Shown here piece by piece: positions 17,076 through 27,425 of a stretch of DNA of 35,239 bases. This DNA comes from Nanobdellota archaeon (GTDB lineage Archaea; Nanobdellota; Nanobdellia; Pacearchaeales; GW2011-AR1). The DNA lies in NCBI GenBank assembly GCA_030647095.1, contig JAUSKH010000049.1:1-35239 (forward strand), given 5' to 3'. Positions within the stretch are counted from its first letter, which is position 1. The number at the start of each line of letters is the position of its first letter. Made by a program: the position numbers and the translations under genes. The notes beneath the pieces were generated by a model. It saw only the letters and a program-made list of their open reading frames with translations, was not told where the DNA came from and made no database searches.

Positions 17076-17939
17076 ATGAAATGTCTTATTTGCAATAGTT
17101 CTAATGTCAAAAAAATTCTGCTAATTCATGAGGTTTCGCGTTATACAGGCACACCCCATCCTCTTTACAAATGCAAAAACTGCGGATTAATAAGACCTGA
17201 CCCATTACCTTACTCAGATGATACAAAACTTGATATCTATGATGTTTCGGAAAATATAAAATTCTACGATAAAAAAGAGGACAAAATAGACACAAAAAGT
17301 TATGAGTATATCTACTACTTTAAGCATTTTAAGCCTTTTATCTCGCTGGTTAAAAAATATAAAATAAAAGGAAAAGCTCTGGACATAGGATGCGGTGCAG
17401 GACATTTGTTAAAAATGCTTAACAAAGAAGGCCTAGTTGCAGAAGGGACTGAAATTTCTCCTCGCCTTGTTAAAGCTTTAAAAAAAGACAGTCTTAAAGT
17501 ATATTGCGCAGAACTAGGAAACAAGCAATTAAAGAAAAATAATTACAACTTAATTACATTTAATCAGGTTTTAGAGCACATAGTAGACCCTGAAAGTTTC
17601 CTAAAAGAAGTAAATTCACTGCTCCATTCAGAAGGTTATGTAATTCTAGCAGTACCCTATCTCTATGGGTTAGTACCACAAATACTAAGAACCAAATGGT
17701 ACGGTTTAGGTTACGGCCAACATGTTAACTTCTTCTCACAAGAAAGCATGCGAATACTGCTTGAGAGAAACGGTTTTAAACTACAGGAGTTTAAAATTCT
17801 AAGTGTGGACTATGCACATCCTAATTTTCCCTCATTCCTAAACGTCATAGCAAACTTAATAACCTCAGTTATAGTTTCCTTAGGGTTAGGGGATAATTTA
17901 TTTGTCGTAGCTAAAAAAGTAAAAGGAGCAAAAAGATGA
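17076..17939 (+). CDS. Zinc-ribbon SAM-dependent methyltransferase (class I)
   Basis: CLICNSSN...YKCKNCGLIRPDPLP; ALDIGCGAGHLLKMLNKEG; FNQVLEHIVDPESFLKEVNSLL. Confidence 0.85.
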   Translation: MKCLICNSSNVKKILLIHEVSRYTGTPHPLYKCKNCGLIRPDPLPYSDDTKLDIYDVSENIKFYDKKEDKIDTKSYEYIYYFKHFKPFISLVKKYKIKGKALDIGCGAGHLLKMLNKEGLVAEGTEISPRLVKALKKDSLKVYCAELGNKQLKKNNYNLITFNQVLEHIVDPESFLKEVNSLLHSEGYVILAVPYLYGLVPQILRTKWYGLGYGQHVNFFSQESMRILLERNGFKLQEFKILSVDYAHPNFPSFLNVIANLITSVIVSLGLGDNLFVVAKKVKGAKR

Positions 17940-18628
17940 ACCTTGGAGCATTACTAGCAAAAATATTTGAGAAAATACCAGAAAGACCAATAAAGAATGA
18001 TATCAGGTATTTTCTAGCTTTCAATCGTTTTATGCCTTCTCTTGTCACAAGCATTTCTCCTGTCAAAGGTTATGAATTATATTATAATCTTAAAGAAGGA
18101 GACGTTGTAGTCGACGCAGGTGCTTACCCAGGAGATTATGCTGTTTTTGCAGCAAGAAAAGTGGGACCTAAAGGGAAAGTTATTGCATTCGAGCCAGATG
18201 AAAAAAATAGAAAAATATTAGCAAGGAATTTAGCAAAAGATAAATTGAACAACATTATAATTGTGCCAAAAGGTTTGTGGAGTAAAAAAACAACCCTTAA
18301 ATTTAGTGATTCCGACGGTCTGCACACAACTATTTTCTCAGATATCGGTTCCCAAAAAATAGACGTAGTAAAACTAGATGATGAATTAAAAAAACTTAAA
18401 ATAAAAAAAGTAGACGTTATTAAAATGGATATTGAGGGAGCTGAAGTAGAAGCAATCAAAGGATGTAAAAAAACTCTTCAGGAAAATAAAGTGAAAGTCG
18501 CAATAGCCTCTTATCATATTGTAGACGGGAAAAGAACTTCTTACATCATGGAAGATTACCTCTCAAAACTTGGATATAATGTTAAGTCAGATTTTCCAAA
18601 GCATCTAACAACTTACGCCTGGAAATAA
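17936..18628 (+). CDS. FkbM-family methyltransferase
   Basis: GDVVVDAGAYPGDYAVFAARKVGPKGKVIAFEPDEKNRKILARNL; VDVIKMDIEGAEVEAIKG. Confidence 0.88.
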   Translation: MNLGALLAKIFEKIPERPIKNDIRYFLAFNRFMPSLVTSISPVKGYELYYNLKEGDVVVDAGAYPGDYAVFAARKVGPKGKVIAFEPDEKNRKILARNLAKDKLNNIIIVPKGLWSKKTTLKFSDSDGLHTTIFSDIGSQKIDVVKLDDELKKLKIKKVDVIKMDIEGAEVEAIKGCKKTLQENKVKVAIASYHIVDGKRTSYIMEDYLSKLGYNVKSDFPKHLTTYAWK

Positions 18629-18629
18629 T

Positions 18630-19613
18630 CTATCTAGTTTTTATATATGCAATCATATAAGCTACAGTTGTAGCAAAAGTCATTGGTCCATGAAGCAACC
18701 ACGCCTTTTCTCTATCTAAATAGAACATTCTAAGGGAAGCAAAAAAGGCGGAGAAGAATAATAAACTTCGGAGAACTTCGTAGCAGAATCTAATGCGACC
18801 AAATTTCCCAAACATTCCAGAAGCCCATTTGAACTCTCTTTCATTATTTCCAGCAGTAAAATAATATTTACCCCACTTAACTTTCTTTTTCAAGAAATTC
18901 CTAGTATCAGGAGTCATCAAATGATGAAGATGAGCATCTTTAGGTATAGCCACATTAGCCATATTCTTTTTAGCCAGCGTGTAAATTGTATCTACATCGC
19001 GACTATATCCCCCTATCTTTTTTAACGTCTCTTTTCTAAATGTAAGATAATACCCTCCGCAAATAAGAAAATCTTCCGCTTTTATATTATAAGTATAATA
19101 TTTTCCTTTATCAACAAGTTTAACATTTCTTAAAGAAATTTGAGGATCAAGAGAAGTATAAACCGCAAATGGGTCTGTTCCAACAAAACTCAAATATTGA
19201 TTTATAAGAGGATCACTATGGACAACAGCCATTCTACATATGCAAAAGTTAACATCTTTATCAACAAGCAAAGGATAAATCATCTTTCTAATCCAGTCTT
19301 TCTCTATAAGTTTATTATCAGAATCAATAGTGATTATAATATCCCCTGAAGCCTTGCTGCACCCCATTGATTTTGGCATTCCTTTACCTTCCATATATCC
19401 TTTTTTCTTTGTTATAATAACTCTTGCTCCAAGTTCTCTGGCAGCTTCAATAGTCCCGTCGTCAGAATCACTATCCACAACAACTATCTCAACTTTATCT
19501 TGTGGATAGTCTTGTGCACGAATACTTCCCAAGCACCTCTTAGTAAAGTCTACGCAATTGTAAGTACAAACAACAAAACTTACCTTGGGAAGATTTTCTT
19601 TTATTTTCACCAT
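18630..19613 (-). CDS. Glycosyltransferase family 2
   Basis: VSFVVCTYNCVDFTKRCLGSIRAQDYPQDKVEIVVVDSDSDDGT; IITIDSDNKLIEKDWI. Confidence 0.87.
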   Translation of the reverse strand: MVKIKENLPKVSFVVCTYNCVDFTKRCLGSIRAQDYPQDKVEIVVVDSDSDDGTIEAARELGARVIITKKKGYMEGKGMPKSMGCSKASGDIIITIDSDNKLIEKDWIRKMIYPLLVDKDVNFCICRMAVVHSDPLINQYLSFVGTDPFAVYTSLDPQISLRNVKLVDKGKYYTYNIKAEDFLICGGYYLTFRKETLKKIGGYSRDVDTIYTLAKKNMANVAIPKDAHLHHLMTPDTRNFLKKKVKWGKYYFTAGNNEREFKWASGMFGKFGRIRFCYEVLRSLLFFSAFFASLRMFYLDREKAWLLHGPMTFATTVAYMIAYIKTR

Positions 19614-19618
19614 TTTAG

Positions 19619-20665
19619 TTAAACCTTAAACCCTCTTCGTACAAGACCTATAAGCACCCCTGCACCATAAGTTACATGAATTATAAAGAATATAAATGGT
19701 AATAATACAAGAGCCAATAAAGATTTATGTTTAAAGCTTTCATAAGCAGAGAATACTACATCTAAGGCAAAGTAAGCCAACAAAGGCAACAAAAATAAAC
19801 GGCTAATAAGCAATAAAGTTGGAAGAAATACTAAATACAATAAGAAAAAAGAAGGTACCAGAAAGAAAGGCTTCTTAATTATCCTCCCAACAAAATCAGT
19901 TTGAGGTCTTACTTTACCATAGTCAAATACTTGTTTCGCAAGTCCTTTTAAATTCGCTCTCCTTCTATGATATACAACCATTTCAGGATTATAAGCAATC
20001 TTAAATCCTTTCTTTTTAGCCATATTAATAAAATGCACATCATCCGCAGGATAAAGAGATAAATCAAAATCCAGAACATCAAAAACTTTTTTTCTAACTG
20101 TAAAATTAGCTCCTGTAATATAAGTAGAATTAGCATTCAAATTTAGCACAGACTTACTATATCTTTTCCTAACGTCAAAAGTGCCAAATATATCCTCTAA
20201 AGCATATCCGCTTATTCTTGCAAACCAGGGTTCATCATCTGGACTTAATTGCGGACCGCCAACAATATCTATCTGAGGATGGCTATTAAAAAACTTTTCA
20301 AGATTTTTCAGGAAATCTTTTTCAATAACAGCATCATCATCTAGAAATACAACAATTTCTCCTTTTGACTTTTTTACACCTTGATTTCTATTATCAGGAA
20401 CATTCAAGCCTTTTATAACAATAACCTCAAATTTTCCACTAGGGTAGTCCATATTTTTTATGTGAGTCAGTATCTCTGCACTTCTCCAAGGAGCAAGCGC
20501 AATAACAATAGAAAATTTTTTCTTTATTGCCAAATTGGGTTTAATACCCCGCAGCTTTGCTACGTCGTCCGATTTGGCGATTAGAGATTTCCGTCTTGAA
20601 ACCGAGCGGAATACCCTCTCAGCTTGCTGTGGGGATAGAGAAGGTTTAGGAAATCTCTTTATCAT
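19619..20665 (-). CDS. Glycosyltransferase family 2; annotated N-terminus encoded by repeat copy C
   Basis: IALAPWRSAEILTHIKNMDYPSGKFEVIVIKG; EIVVFLDDDAVIEKDFL; the first ~47 codons (20523-20665) lie in the repeat. Confidence 0.85.
   Translation of the reverse strand: MIKRFPKPSLSPQQAERVFRSVSRRKSLIAKSDDVAKLRGIKPNLAIKKKFSIVIALAPWRSAEILTHIKNMDYPSGKFEVIVIKGLNVPDNRNQGVKKSKGEIVVFLDDDAVIEKDFLKNLEKFFNSHPQIDIVGGPQLSPDDEPWFARISGYALEDIFGTFDVRKRYSKSVLNLNANSTYITGANFTVRKKVFDVLDFDLSLYPADDVHFINMAKKKGFKIAYNPEMVVYHRRRANLKGLAKQVFDYGKVRPQTDFVGRIIKKPFFLVPSFFLLYLVFLPTLLLISRLFLLPLLAYFALDVVFSAYESFKHKSLLALVLLPFIFFIIHVTYGAGVLIGLVRRGFKV
20523..20664 (+). repeat. Two-module palindromic repeat, copy C
   Basis: TTTATTGCCAAATTGGGTTTAATACCCCGCAGC...GGAAATCTCTTTATCA; close to copy D. 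Confidence 0.92.
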
Positions 20666-21450
20666 CTGAATAATTTAACTCCCTGATCATAAACTCTTAT
20701 AAATCTTTTTAGGGGAGAGTGCAATATTCTAAGTCGTACAATAGCAAGGGCCATCCAGGGACCTGCTGTCATGAAATTTATAGTTGAATAAGCCTTATCG
20801 CTCCATTTAGTCGGTATTTCTTTTACTATAAATCCATCCTTTCTAATAGTATATATAAGTTCAACATCAAAAGCCCAGCGCGTCATTTTGATATGAGGGA
20901 TCGCCATCATAAGTACCTCACGCTTAAACAATTTTGCTCCGCATTGAGTATCTCTATAAGGCATAAAAAGAATAGCCCTTATACTAGCATTAAATATTCT
21001 AGAGACAAGAACGCGGGCAAAAGAAGGTTTTGGTTTTACCATAGATCCTTTAATGTACCTACTGGCAATAACTCCCCCACAACTGTTTATATTACTTACA
21101 AGATCATAAAAAGCATCAGGGGTAGTCGACATATCGGCATCAACAAAACCAATCAATTCATTTTTCCTTTTAAGCGCATCCTTAAATCCCTCAAGAACAG
21201 CATATCCCTTTCCACCCTTTACAAGATTAAGATATTTTATTTTTGTAAACTTTTTTTGTATTTTTCTAACTATTTCTTCTGTTCCGTCTTTAGTATTATT
21301 AATAACAACTAGTATTTCATAATCTAATCCTTCTCTCCTAGCAATCTCATCAAAATATTTAGAATATTCTTCCAAAGTATTTTCTATCCTTTTTTCTTCA
21401 TTATATGCAGGAATTATTATAGATAATTTCATTGTGTGGTTATTTTTCAA
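20662..21450 (-). CDS. Dolichyl-phosphate glucose/mannose synthase-like GT2 (ALG5/DPM-like)
   Basis: KLSIIIPAYNEEKRIENTLEEY; GFVDADMSTTPDAFYDLV; YRDTQCGAKLFKREV; RWAFDVELIYTIRKDGFIVKEIPTKWSD; start may be 21432. Confidence 0.85.
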   Translation of the reverse strand: MKNNHTMKLSIIIPAYNEEKRIENTLEEYSKYFDEIARREGLDYEILVVINNTKDGTEEIVRKIQKKFTKIKYLNLVKGGKGYAVLEGFKDALKRKNELIGFVDADMSTTPDAFYDLVSNINSCGGVIASRYIKGSMVKPKPSFARVLVSRIFNASIRAILFMPYRDTQCGAKLFKREVLMMAIPHIKMTRWAFDVELIYTIRKDGFIVKEIPTKWSDKAYSTINFMTAGPWMALAIVRLRILHSPLKRFIRVYDQGVKLFR

Positions 21451-22648
21451 GCAAGAATACTGCTCCCCATAAAAATATTGCGGAAGCAGTAACCAGTGCT
21501 ACTGAAAATTGGAATAAGTTTTTGGAAAAATAGAAAAGCAAAACTGCTTCAACTAATAAAAATATCAGAAAATAACTATGTCCTTTTTTCTTGCCAACAG
21601 AAAGCCTGTAAAATAAGAATATATTAGTTATAGAAAGTATGCCATTAGCAATTCCAAGTAAAAACAATATTCCTGCAGATTGTAAAATTTCTCTTCCGCT
21701 AAATATCTTAACAATCGTTTCTGGATAGAAATAGAATAAGAAAAGAGCAATTGCTATGAATGGAACTAACAAAGCGAGTGAATTATAAAATATTTTACTA
21801 TGTACTTTTTTCTTGTCAGAACTCTGTACAGTTAACGGAAACATTGCTTTACTAATCGGCTGTGTTACTAAGAATATTGACTTGGAAATAATAGAAGCCA
21901 CGGCATAATAACCAGCAATCTCTGAGCTGAACACCATCTTAGCTATTATTATATCTAAACTAAAGAAAGCCGTAACCGTAAAAATCATAATGAAAACCTG
22001 CGGCGTATAACTATAAATTCCTTTTATTTCCATTCTCATTTCTTTTGAAGAGAATATTTTTTTTAAAGTCACAAAAGACCAGCTAAAAGCAATTACAGAA
22101 CCTAGGACAGTTGCAAATATAGCTCCATAAACCCTCCACCCCATATATACTAAAAACATAGAAATAAATAATTTTACTAACGCTTCTAAAACCATATTTG
22201 CTCCCAGAGAATAAAATTTATTCTTACCTTGTAAAGCTCCTCTAGTTATAGGAACAAGGAAATAAGTTATTAGCATTACTCCATTTAACGCAAGTAAAGG
22301 ATAGCTAATTTTCAAAAAGATAGATAGAGGTATAGAAAGTATTAGATAAGCAACAAATAACAATACAGAAACTCTTCCTGATTTTGAAAGGGTCCTTTTC
22401 AAAAGATTTTTTATTTTTCCGTCGTTATTTTCATGCGCCACATATCTTGTAACAACTGTCTGTATAGAGTCACTAAAAATAGCAAGCAAATAAATAATAG
22501 AAAAAAGAGTAGCCAACACCCCATAATCAGCAATAGTCAGCATCCGCACCATAACAAAATGGAAAAGAAAATTCAGAACATTGAATATATTAAATAATAT
22601 TAAAAGGGCAAGGCTTCCCCCAAGCAAAACTTTAGGCATTTTATTCAT
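21440..22648 (-). CDS. Polysaccharide flippase (Wzx/oligosaccharide transporter family)
   Basis: Multi-TM; FHFVMVRMLTIADYGVLATLFSIIYLLAIFSDSIQTVVTRYVA; start moved to internal ATG MNKMPK, just after the upstream gene ends. Confidence 0.8.
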   Translation of the reverse strand: MNKMPKVLLGGSLALLILFNIFNVLNFLFHFVMVRMLTIADYGVLATLFSIIYLLAIFSDSIQTVVTRYVAHENNDGKIKNLLKRTLSKSGRVSVLLFVAYLILSIPLSIFLKISYPLLALNGVMLITYFLVPITRGALQGKNKFYSLGANMVLEALVKLFISMFLVYMGWRVYGAIFATVLGSVIAFSWSFVTLKKIFSSKEMRMEIKGIYSYTPQVFIMIFTVTAFFSLDIIIAKMVFSSEIAGYYAVASIISKSIFLVTQPISKAMFPLTVQSSDKKKVHSKIFYNSLALLVPFIAIALFLFYFYPETIVKIFSGREILQSAGILFLLGIANGILSITNIFLFYRLSVGKKKGHSYFLIFLLVEAVLLFYFSKNLFQFSVALVTASAIFLWGAVFLLEK

Positions 22649-22649
22649 T

Positions 22650-23669
22650 TTAATGTAAAAATATTCCTTGTTTAAATAATAAAAAACCAATTATTATAAT
22701 TACTATCTGGAAAGCCCAGATTAAACCAACCACTTTTCTTTCGGTAGGCTTTATATTAATTTTTTTGAAGAAGAATATCGCAGCATGTTCTATTCCATAA
22801 ATTTTATCATATTGTAAGTCTAAACTACCGTCTTTTGCTGGTCTCCCAAAAGAATGCTTTGTGAGACCTCCTCTCAATTTCAAGATTGTTTCTATTATAT
22901 AAGGAATGAAAAAGAATACTGCGATTTTCTCAAAATTTCCAAGTATAGCCATAATCGCAAGAAGACCGCCTATAGCATATGTGATAGAATCTCCAGGAAA
23001 GACTTGAGCAGGACAGAAATTATAGAATAAGAAAGCAATTAACGCAGCAACCATACATAACGCTATAATTGCTAGCCATGAAAATCCAGTAAAGTAAGCA
23101 ACTATTGCAAAAGCAGATAAAAGTATTATTCCTTGTCCAGCTTCAAGCCCGTTAAATCCAGCTAGAAAATTATATGTTGTTGTTGCACCAGCTATTCCTA
23201 TAGGTATTATTAACAAAGGATAAAAAATACCCAAGTCAACGAAACCAACAAATGGAACAGATATGCCACTCCTTCCTGCATTTATAACCATTAACGGAAC
23301 AGCAGCAACAGCAACTAAGATAAGTCTAGACCTTCTTGAAAGCCCCCCTTTTCTCCATCCAAATAAATCATCTATAAATCCAATACCTGACAGAAGAAGA
23401 ATCACACTCAATAGAGCCAGAACCTGTACTAATATAGAAGCATGATCTTTCAAATAGAAAACGCTATAAGCAACAAATAATAAAACCCCTATAACAAATC
23501 CTGCAACAACCATCAAACCTCCTGAACCAGCAACCTTTTCACTAGATAATTTATTCATATCTTCCCATAACAATCCAATTTCCTTGGCCTTTCTAATCCA
23601 GAAAGGCATAAGAGATAAAGTAATAAGAAAACTTGCTAGAATTGGTATAATAAGGAGTTTATCAGTCAT
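22650..23669 (-). CDS. GlcNAc-1-phosphate transferase (dolichyl/undecaprenyl-P, GPT/MraY family)
   Basis: PFWIRKAKEIGLLWEDMNK; GIGFIDDLFGWRKGGLSRRSRL; NFLAGFNGLEAGQGIILLSAFA; CPAQVFPGDSITYAIGG; KHSFGRP. Confidence 0.9.
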   Translation of the reverse strand: MTDKLLIIPILASFLITLSLMPFWIRKAKEIGLLWEDMNKLSSEKVAGSGGLMVVAGFVIGVLLFVAYSVFYLKDHASILVQVLALLSVILLLSGIGFIDDLFGWRKGGLSRRSRLILVAVAAVPLMVINAGRSGISVPFVGFVDLGIFYPLLIIPIGIAGATTTYNFLAGFNGLEAGQGIILLSAFAIVAYFTGFSWLAIIALCMVAALIAFLFYNFCPAQVFPGDSITYAIGGLLAIMAILGNFEKIAVFFFIPYIIETILKLRGGLTKHSFGRPAKDGSLDLQYDKIYGIEHAAIFFFKKINIKPTERKVVGLIWAFQIVIIIIGFLLFKQGIFLH

Positions 23670-26401
23670 CTTGCGATTGTAAGTGCACTATCAATGAAAT
23701 CTGTTTGTAGATATTCTTGTTTAACTTCCATGTCTCCTGGATAGTGAATTTCCCATATTCTAATTGGTCCTCTAAATCCTTGGTATTCTACAAAGTCACT
23801 CTTGAATCCTGGATTTTGCGCTTTGATACTTGCAACTACAAAGTCATCTTCTGTATGAACAAGAACAAAATAAGGATCATTTTCTTTATAAAGATAAAGC
23901 CTTGCAAGTTGTGATTTTACAGTTTTATTGCTAAGATACAATGCAGCACCCTCATTATCCAATTGATATCCAGAAGCCTGTTGATCTAATCTAGGATAAA
24001 TAAATACTCCTGCTTCAATTCCAGAACCAAAATCAATTAAGTTTGTACCATCGTAAATATACCTTAAAGGTAAGGCGTACTGATTATTTTGATATACATA
24101 GACTCCTTTAGGCTGGCTTACTATACTTCCATTTTTATCTCTTTCAACAGTTATTGCTCCTATTCCTGCTCTCTGACCTGGTAGGAATATGCGTGTTCCA
24201 TTATTATCATATAATATATCTTCATCAAGAACAGTCCCTCCAGTATATACCGAAATGGTAGTATTCTTTGTTTCTTGTGCCATTTTTGGATCTTTCGCAA
24301 ATGTCGATAGCCAGCTCGCTCTGTCGTAAGTTAAATCGCTTCCTATACTCGAGAATGCACTATACTTACCAATATCAGAAGAATCAATTAAGAAATGAGT
24401 AGTATTATGAGTATATAAAAATTCAAGAGCCTCTCTCTCATTCGGTCCTGTTAAAGCATATCTGCCCATCAAATAATTCCAATATGATATAGCGTTACCC
24501 CCGTCTAATACAGTTGCTCTCTCACCAATTGACTGTACCCAATATCCGTAATCCCACCAATGTCCAAATACAGCATTCTGAGGAGTATTCTCCCTTACCC
24601 AAAACATTGCCTTTTGCCATTGCTGCGTATACGAAGAAGGAACATTATACCTTGCAGAACCGTTTACCTCTTGATAGAATGCATAACCAGAGAATATAGT
24701 AGATATAGAAATCAGTATGGCTATAGCAAAGGCTATAAGTCTCTTTGCGCTATTCTTATTAGTTTTCATAGCTCTACTAAAAGATGCAACAGCAAAATAA
24801 GCAACTATAACGGAAGCAGGAGGAACCAACATCATAATAAGTCTTACCGCTCCTCTTGCAGAAATTATGCTCAAGAAGAAAAGTGCAAATAATATTACAG
24901 GACCGAAATCTATTTTTCTCAATCTTTCTTCTTCCTTTCTTTTATGATAATTATAATAATAAAATCCAAAACTTCCTACAAACACAATGAATCCTAAAAA
25001 GTAAAGTAAAATACTAATCATATTTGTTCCATTAAACGTACTATTCGAAGAGTATCTGCTGAAAATAGTAGCGAATAAGAAAAATACATAAGAAGCAGTT
25101 AGAATCAATCTTTCTTTCTTTTCAAAAGAGGCGGTAATTTGATAATACAAATATATAGAACCGACGAAGAAAAGCCAAAAGAATAGAGGTATTCCATTTA
25201 TTGCAGGACCAAAACTTCTAGCCCATTCTGTGAAATATGGCTGTTTATTTTCAGCAACAGTTAACCCAAGTCTATCTGTCTGAGGGTTAACAAGCGTATG
25301 ATAAGCATCTTTTAAATTATTAGGTACAAAACCAGGACCTATAAAAATAAAAGAAAGTACCAATCCTAATACGAGTGCTATCACAAGAGATAAAATAGGT
25401 TTAGGTATTTTTTCTAATCTCGGCGATTCAATATATTTTTTTAACTTCGTATTAAGAAGCAAAATATGTACAGACAATATTAAAAATAGAATATATGCCG
25501 GGGCTGTAGACGTTGAAGATAGAAGATTCTTAGGATCGTATCTCCCACCATAGAAATACATAATAACTGAAGCAGAGATAAGCCAGACAGAATAAGAATA
25601 ATATTTCTTAACGTCAACTTGACCAAAAATAAAAGATAAGAATACAGCAATCGAGATTGTAGCGAAAATATAAATATATCCTCCCCAAACAAGAGCCATT
25701 GTGGCAGTAAAAATTCCTGCTAAAAGAGCCAACGACATCTTCCATATATTTTTCTGTGCCTTCCATGCAGAAATGAATAGATAAAAAGATAAGAACAAAA
25801 ATACAAAACCAGAAGCTTCTTTTTCAGGAATCCCTGCAATAGTTCTTGGCAATATCGAAGGTATTACTGATAAGAAGAATGAAGCAATTACAGCAATTAT
25901 TAAAGCATTCTTTTTTCCTACACTCTCTTGAAAAATAACCTTAGTCATAAGGAAGAAAGCAATAACTGCAAGTCCAAACATAAATACAGGATAAACTACA
26001 GCCGAATATTCAACAGAAGATGACAAACCTAAAGCAGCCATCATTTTATGGAACCATGCAATAAGATAAGGTTGCCATATAACTTCCCTGCTTGTATCAA
26101 ACCCTCTAGGAACATAACGCATTGTATCAATAGTCATTATATTCCCATGAGCAACAATGTACTTAGCCCATCTTAAAAATAAGAATGGATCTAAATCAGG
26201 TCCAAGAGTCCAATTATTTGTAGTAATATCCCATAATCCCGGCTTTCCTGTAGCAGGATCAATAGCAGTTGGCAGCATTCTTATTTTAACAGCCAAGTAT
26301 ACAACTACTGCAAGTAATAAATAAGCAATCCAATGAAGGTTTATCTTGACAAAATCCGTTGCCTTCTTTTTCCTTTCTTCTATTATTTTTTCTTCATCCA
26401 T
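23666..26401 (-). CDS. aglB: STT3/AglB-type oligosaccharyltransferase
   Basis: 911 aa multi-TM; VFGHWWDYGYWVQSIGERATVLDGGNAISYWNYLMGRYALTG (WWDYG motif); N-terminal GPDLDPFLFLRWA. Confidence 0.93.
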   Translation of the reverse strand: MDEEKIIEERKKKATDFVKINLHWIAYLLLAVVVYLAVKIRMLPTAIDPATGKPGLWDITTNNWTLGPDLDPFLFLRWAKYIVAHGNIMTIDTMRYVPRGFDTSREVIWQPYLIAWFHKMMAALGLSSSVEYSAVVYPVFMFGLAVIAFFLMTKVIFQESVGKKNALIIAVIASFFLSVIPSILPRTIAGIPEKEASGFVFLFLSFYLFISAWKAQKNIWKMSLALLAGIFTATMALVWGGYIYIFATISIAVFLSFIFGQVDVKKYYSYSVWLISASVIMYFYGGRYDPKNLLSSTSTAPAYILFLILSVHILLLNTKLKKYIESPRLEKIPKPILSLVIALVLGLVLSFIFIGPGFVPNNLKDAYHTLVNPQTDRLGLTVAENKQPYFTEWARSFGPAINGIPLFFWLFFVGSIYLYYQITASFEKKERLILTASYVFFLFATIFSRYSSNSTFNGTNMISILLYFLGFIVFVGSFGFYYYNYHKRKEEERLRKIDFGPVILFALFFLSIISARGAVRLIMMLVPPASVIVAYFAVASFSRAMKTNKNSAKRLIAFAIAILISISTIFSGYAFYQEVNGSARYNVPSSYTQQWQKAMFWVRENTPQNAVFGHWWDYGYWVQSIGERATVLDGGNAISYWNYLMGRYALTGPNEREALEFLYTHNTTHFLIDSSDIGKYSAFSSIGSDLTYDRASWLSTFAKDPKMAQETKNTTISVYTGGTVLDEDILYDNNGTRIFLPGQRAGIGAITVERDKNGSIVSQPKGVYVYQNNQYALPLRYIYDGTNLIDFGSGIEAGVFIYPRLDQQASGYQLDNEGAALYLSNKTVKSQLARLYLYKENDPYFVLVHTEDDFVVASIKAQNPGFKSDFVEYQGFRGPIRIWEIHYPGDMEVKQEYLQTDFIDSALTIAR

Positions 26402-26468
26402 CCTACTCTTACCTTGAGAGACTAAAAAACCACATTATATAAAGATTTGGAAAAATTGTTCTCTATCC

Positions 26469-27326
26469 CTAGAAAAGTGCAGGAGTTACAAACACCTCAA
26501 TAAGTGCAGCTATGACTAGGATAACAATTGCAAGTATAATAAGGTTTAAAGAATCCTGAAGCACCTCCCAGAATTTATCAGTACCTGTTTCATGCTTGAT
26601 TACAGCAATAGATACAAGACCTCCGGCTAGAGCAACAATGAAATATGCAGCTATTTCAGGTATCCCATGTACTAAATATCTAAGCAATCCGAAAGGCAAC
26701 GCACTTAATTTTGATTGTGTGAAAATACCTATAGCAGAACCTATAACACTTGCATTCCACGCAAGGATAAAAATAACCCCTGCCCCAAACAAAAGCGAAA
26801 ATACTAATGTAAACAAAAGAACATACATATTATTAGTAAATATCAGGAATAACCTTTCTTTATTTGTAAGAAAAGGAGTGGTAAGTGTTGTATCTTTAAT
26901 ACCATATTGAACCACACATTCATTAAAATTTGTAGGTCTATTGATAGTACAATAAGTCTCAATTTGCTCTCTAAAACTCAAGGTCGTAGGTAAAACAATA
27001 TACCAAATAGCAAAAGCAACAGTAAATCCTAAAAACAACCACATGAATGCATATAAGGCTTTTCTATGCTCTTTTAATAATTCAATCATCTTTCTGCCTT
27101 TTCGTATTTTACTTTCCTCTAATTTTATTGTATAATATACAAAAGGCATAGAAAACATCACGGTAAATAACACAACCAGAATCCCAGATCTCTTAGACAA
27201 TACAACATCTTGGGAAAATATCCATCCCACAAGTAAAATAGAAATACTTGCGTACAGCGCTCCTACAAAAAACAGTTCCCACGGTCTTCTTTCAGCTTTC
27301 CTAGGATTAATAAGCATTTCTAACAT
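26469..27326 (-). CDS. SpoIIM-like (DUF95) membrane protein
   Basis: LINPRKAERRPWELFFVGALYASISILLVGWIF; LFGAGVIFILAWNASVIGSAIG; PFGLLRYLVHGIPEIAAYFIVALAGGLVS. Confidence 0.85.
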   Translation of the reverse strand: MLEMLINPRKAERRPWELFFVGALYASISILLVGWIFSQDVVLSKRSGILVVLFTVMFSMPFVYYTIKLEESKIRKGRKMIELLKEHRKALYAFMWLFLGFTVAFAIWYIVLPTTLSFREQIETYCTINRPTNFNECVVQYGIKDTTLTTPFLTNKERLFLIFTNNMYVLLFTLVFSLLFGAGVIFILAWNASVIGSAIGIFTQSKLSALPFGLLRYLVHGIPEIAAYFIVALAGGLVSIAVIKHETGTDKFWEVLQDSLNLIILAIVILVIAALIEVFVTPALF

Positions 27327-27425
27327 TTGTTCACCTCAAATCCAAGGTTTATATCACTCTTTACTTAAATAGTTTTGTGTTATTCATATCAAAACCATTA
27401 TAAATAATCATATCCTAAACTTTAT

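Noticed and set aside
20893-21312. 139-aa plus-strand ORF
   Set aside because: Antisense to a clear GT2 gene with catalytic motifs; no domain similarity
24560-24892. 110-aa plus-strand ORF
   Set aside because: Antisense to the conserved STT3 WWDYG region; no recognisable motif
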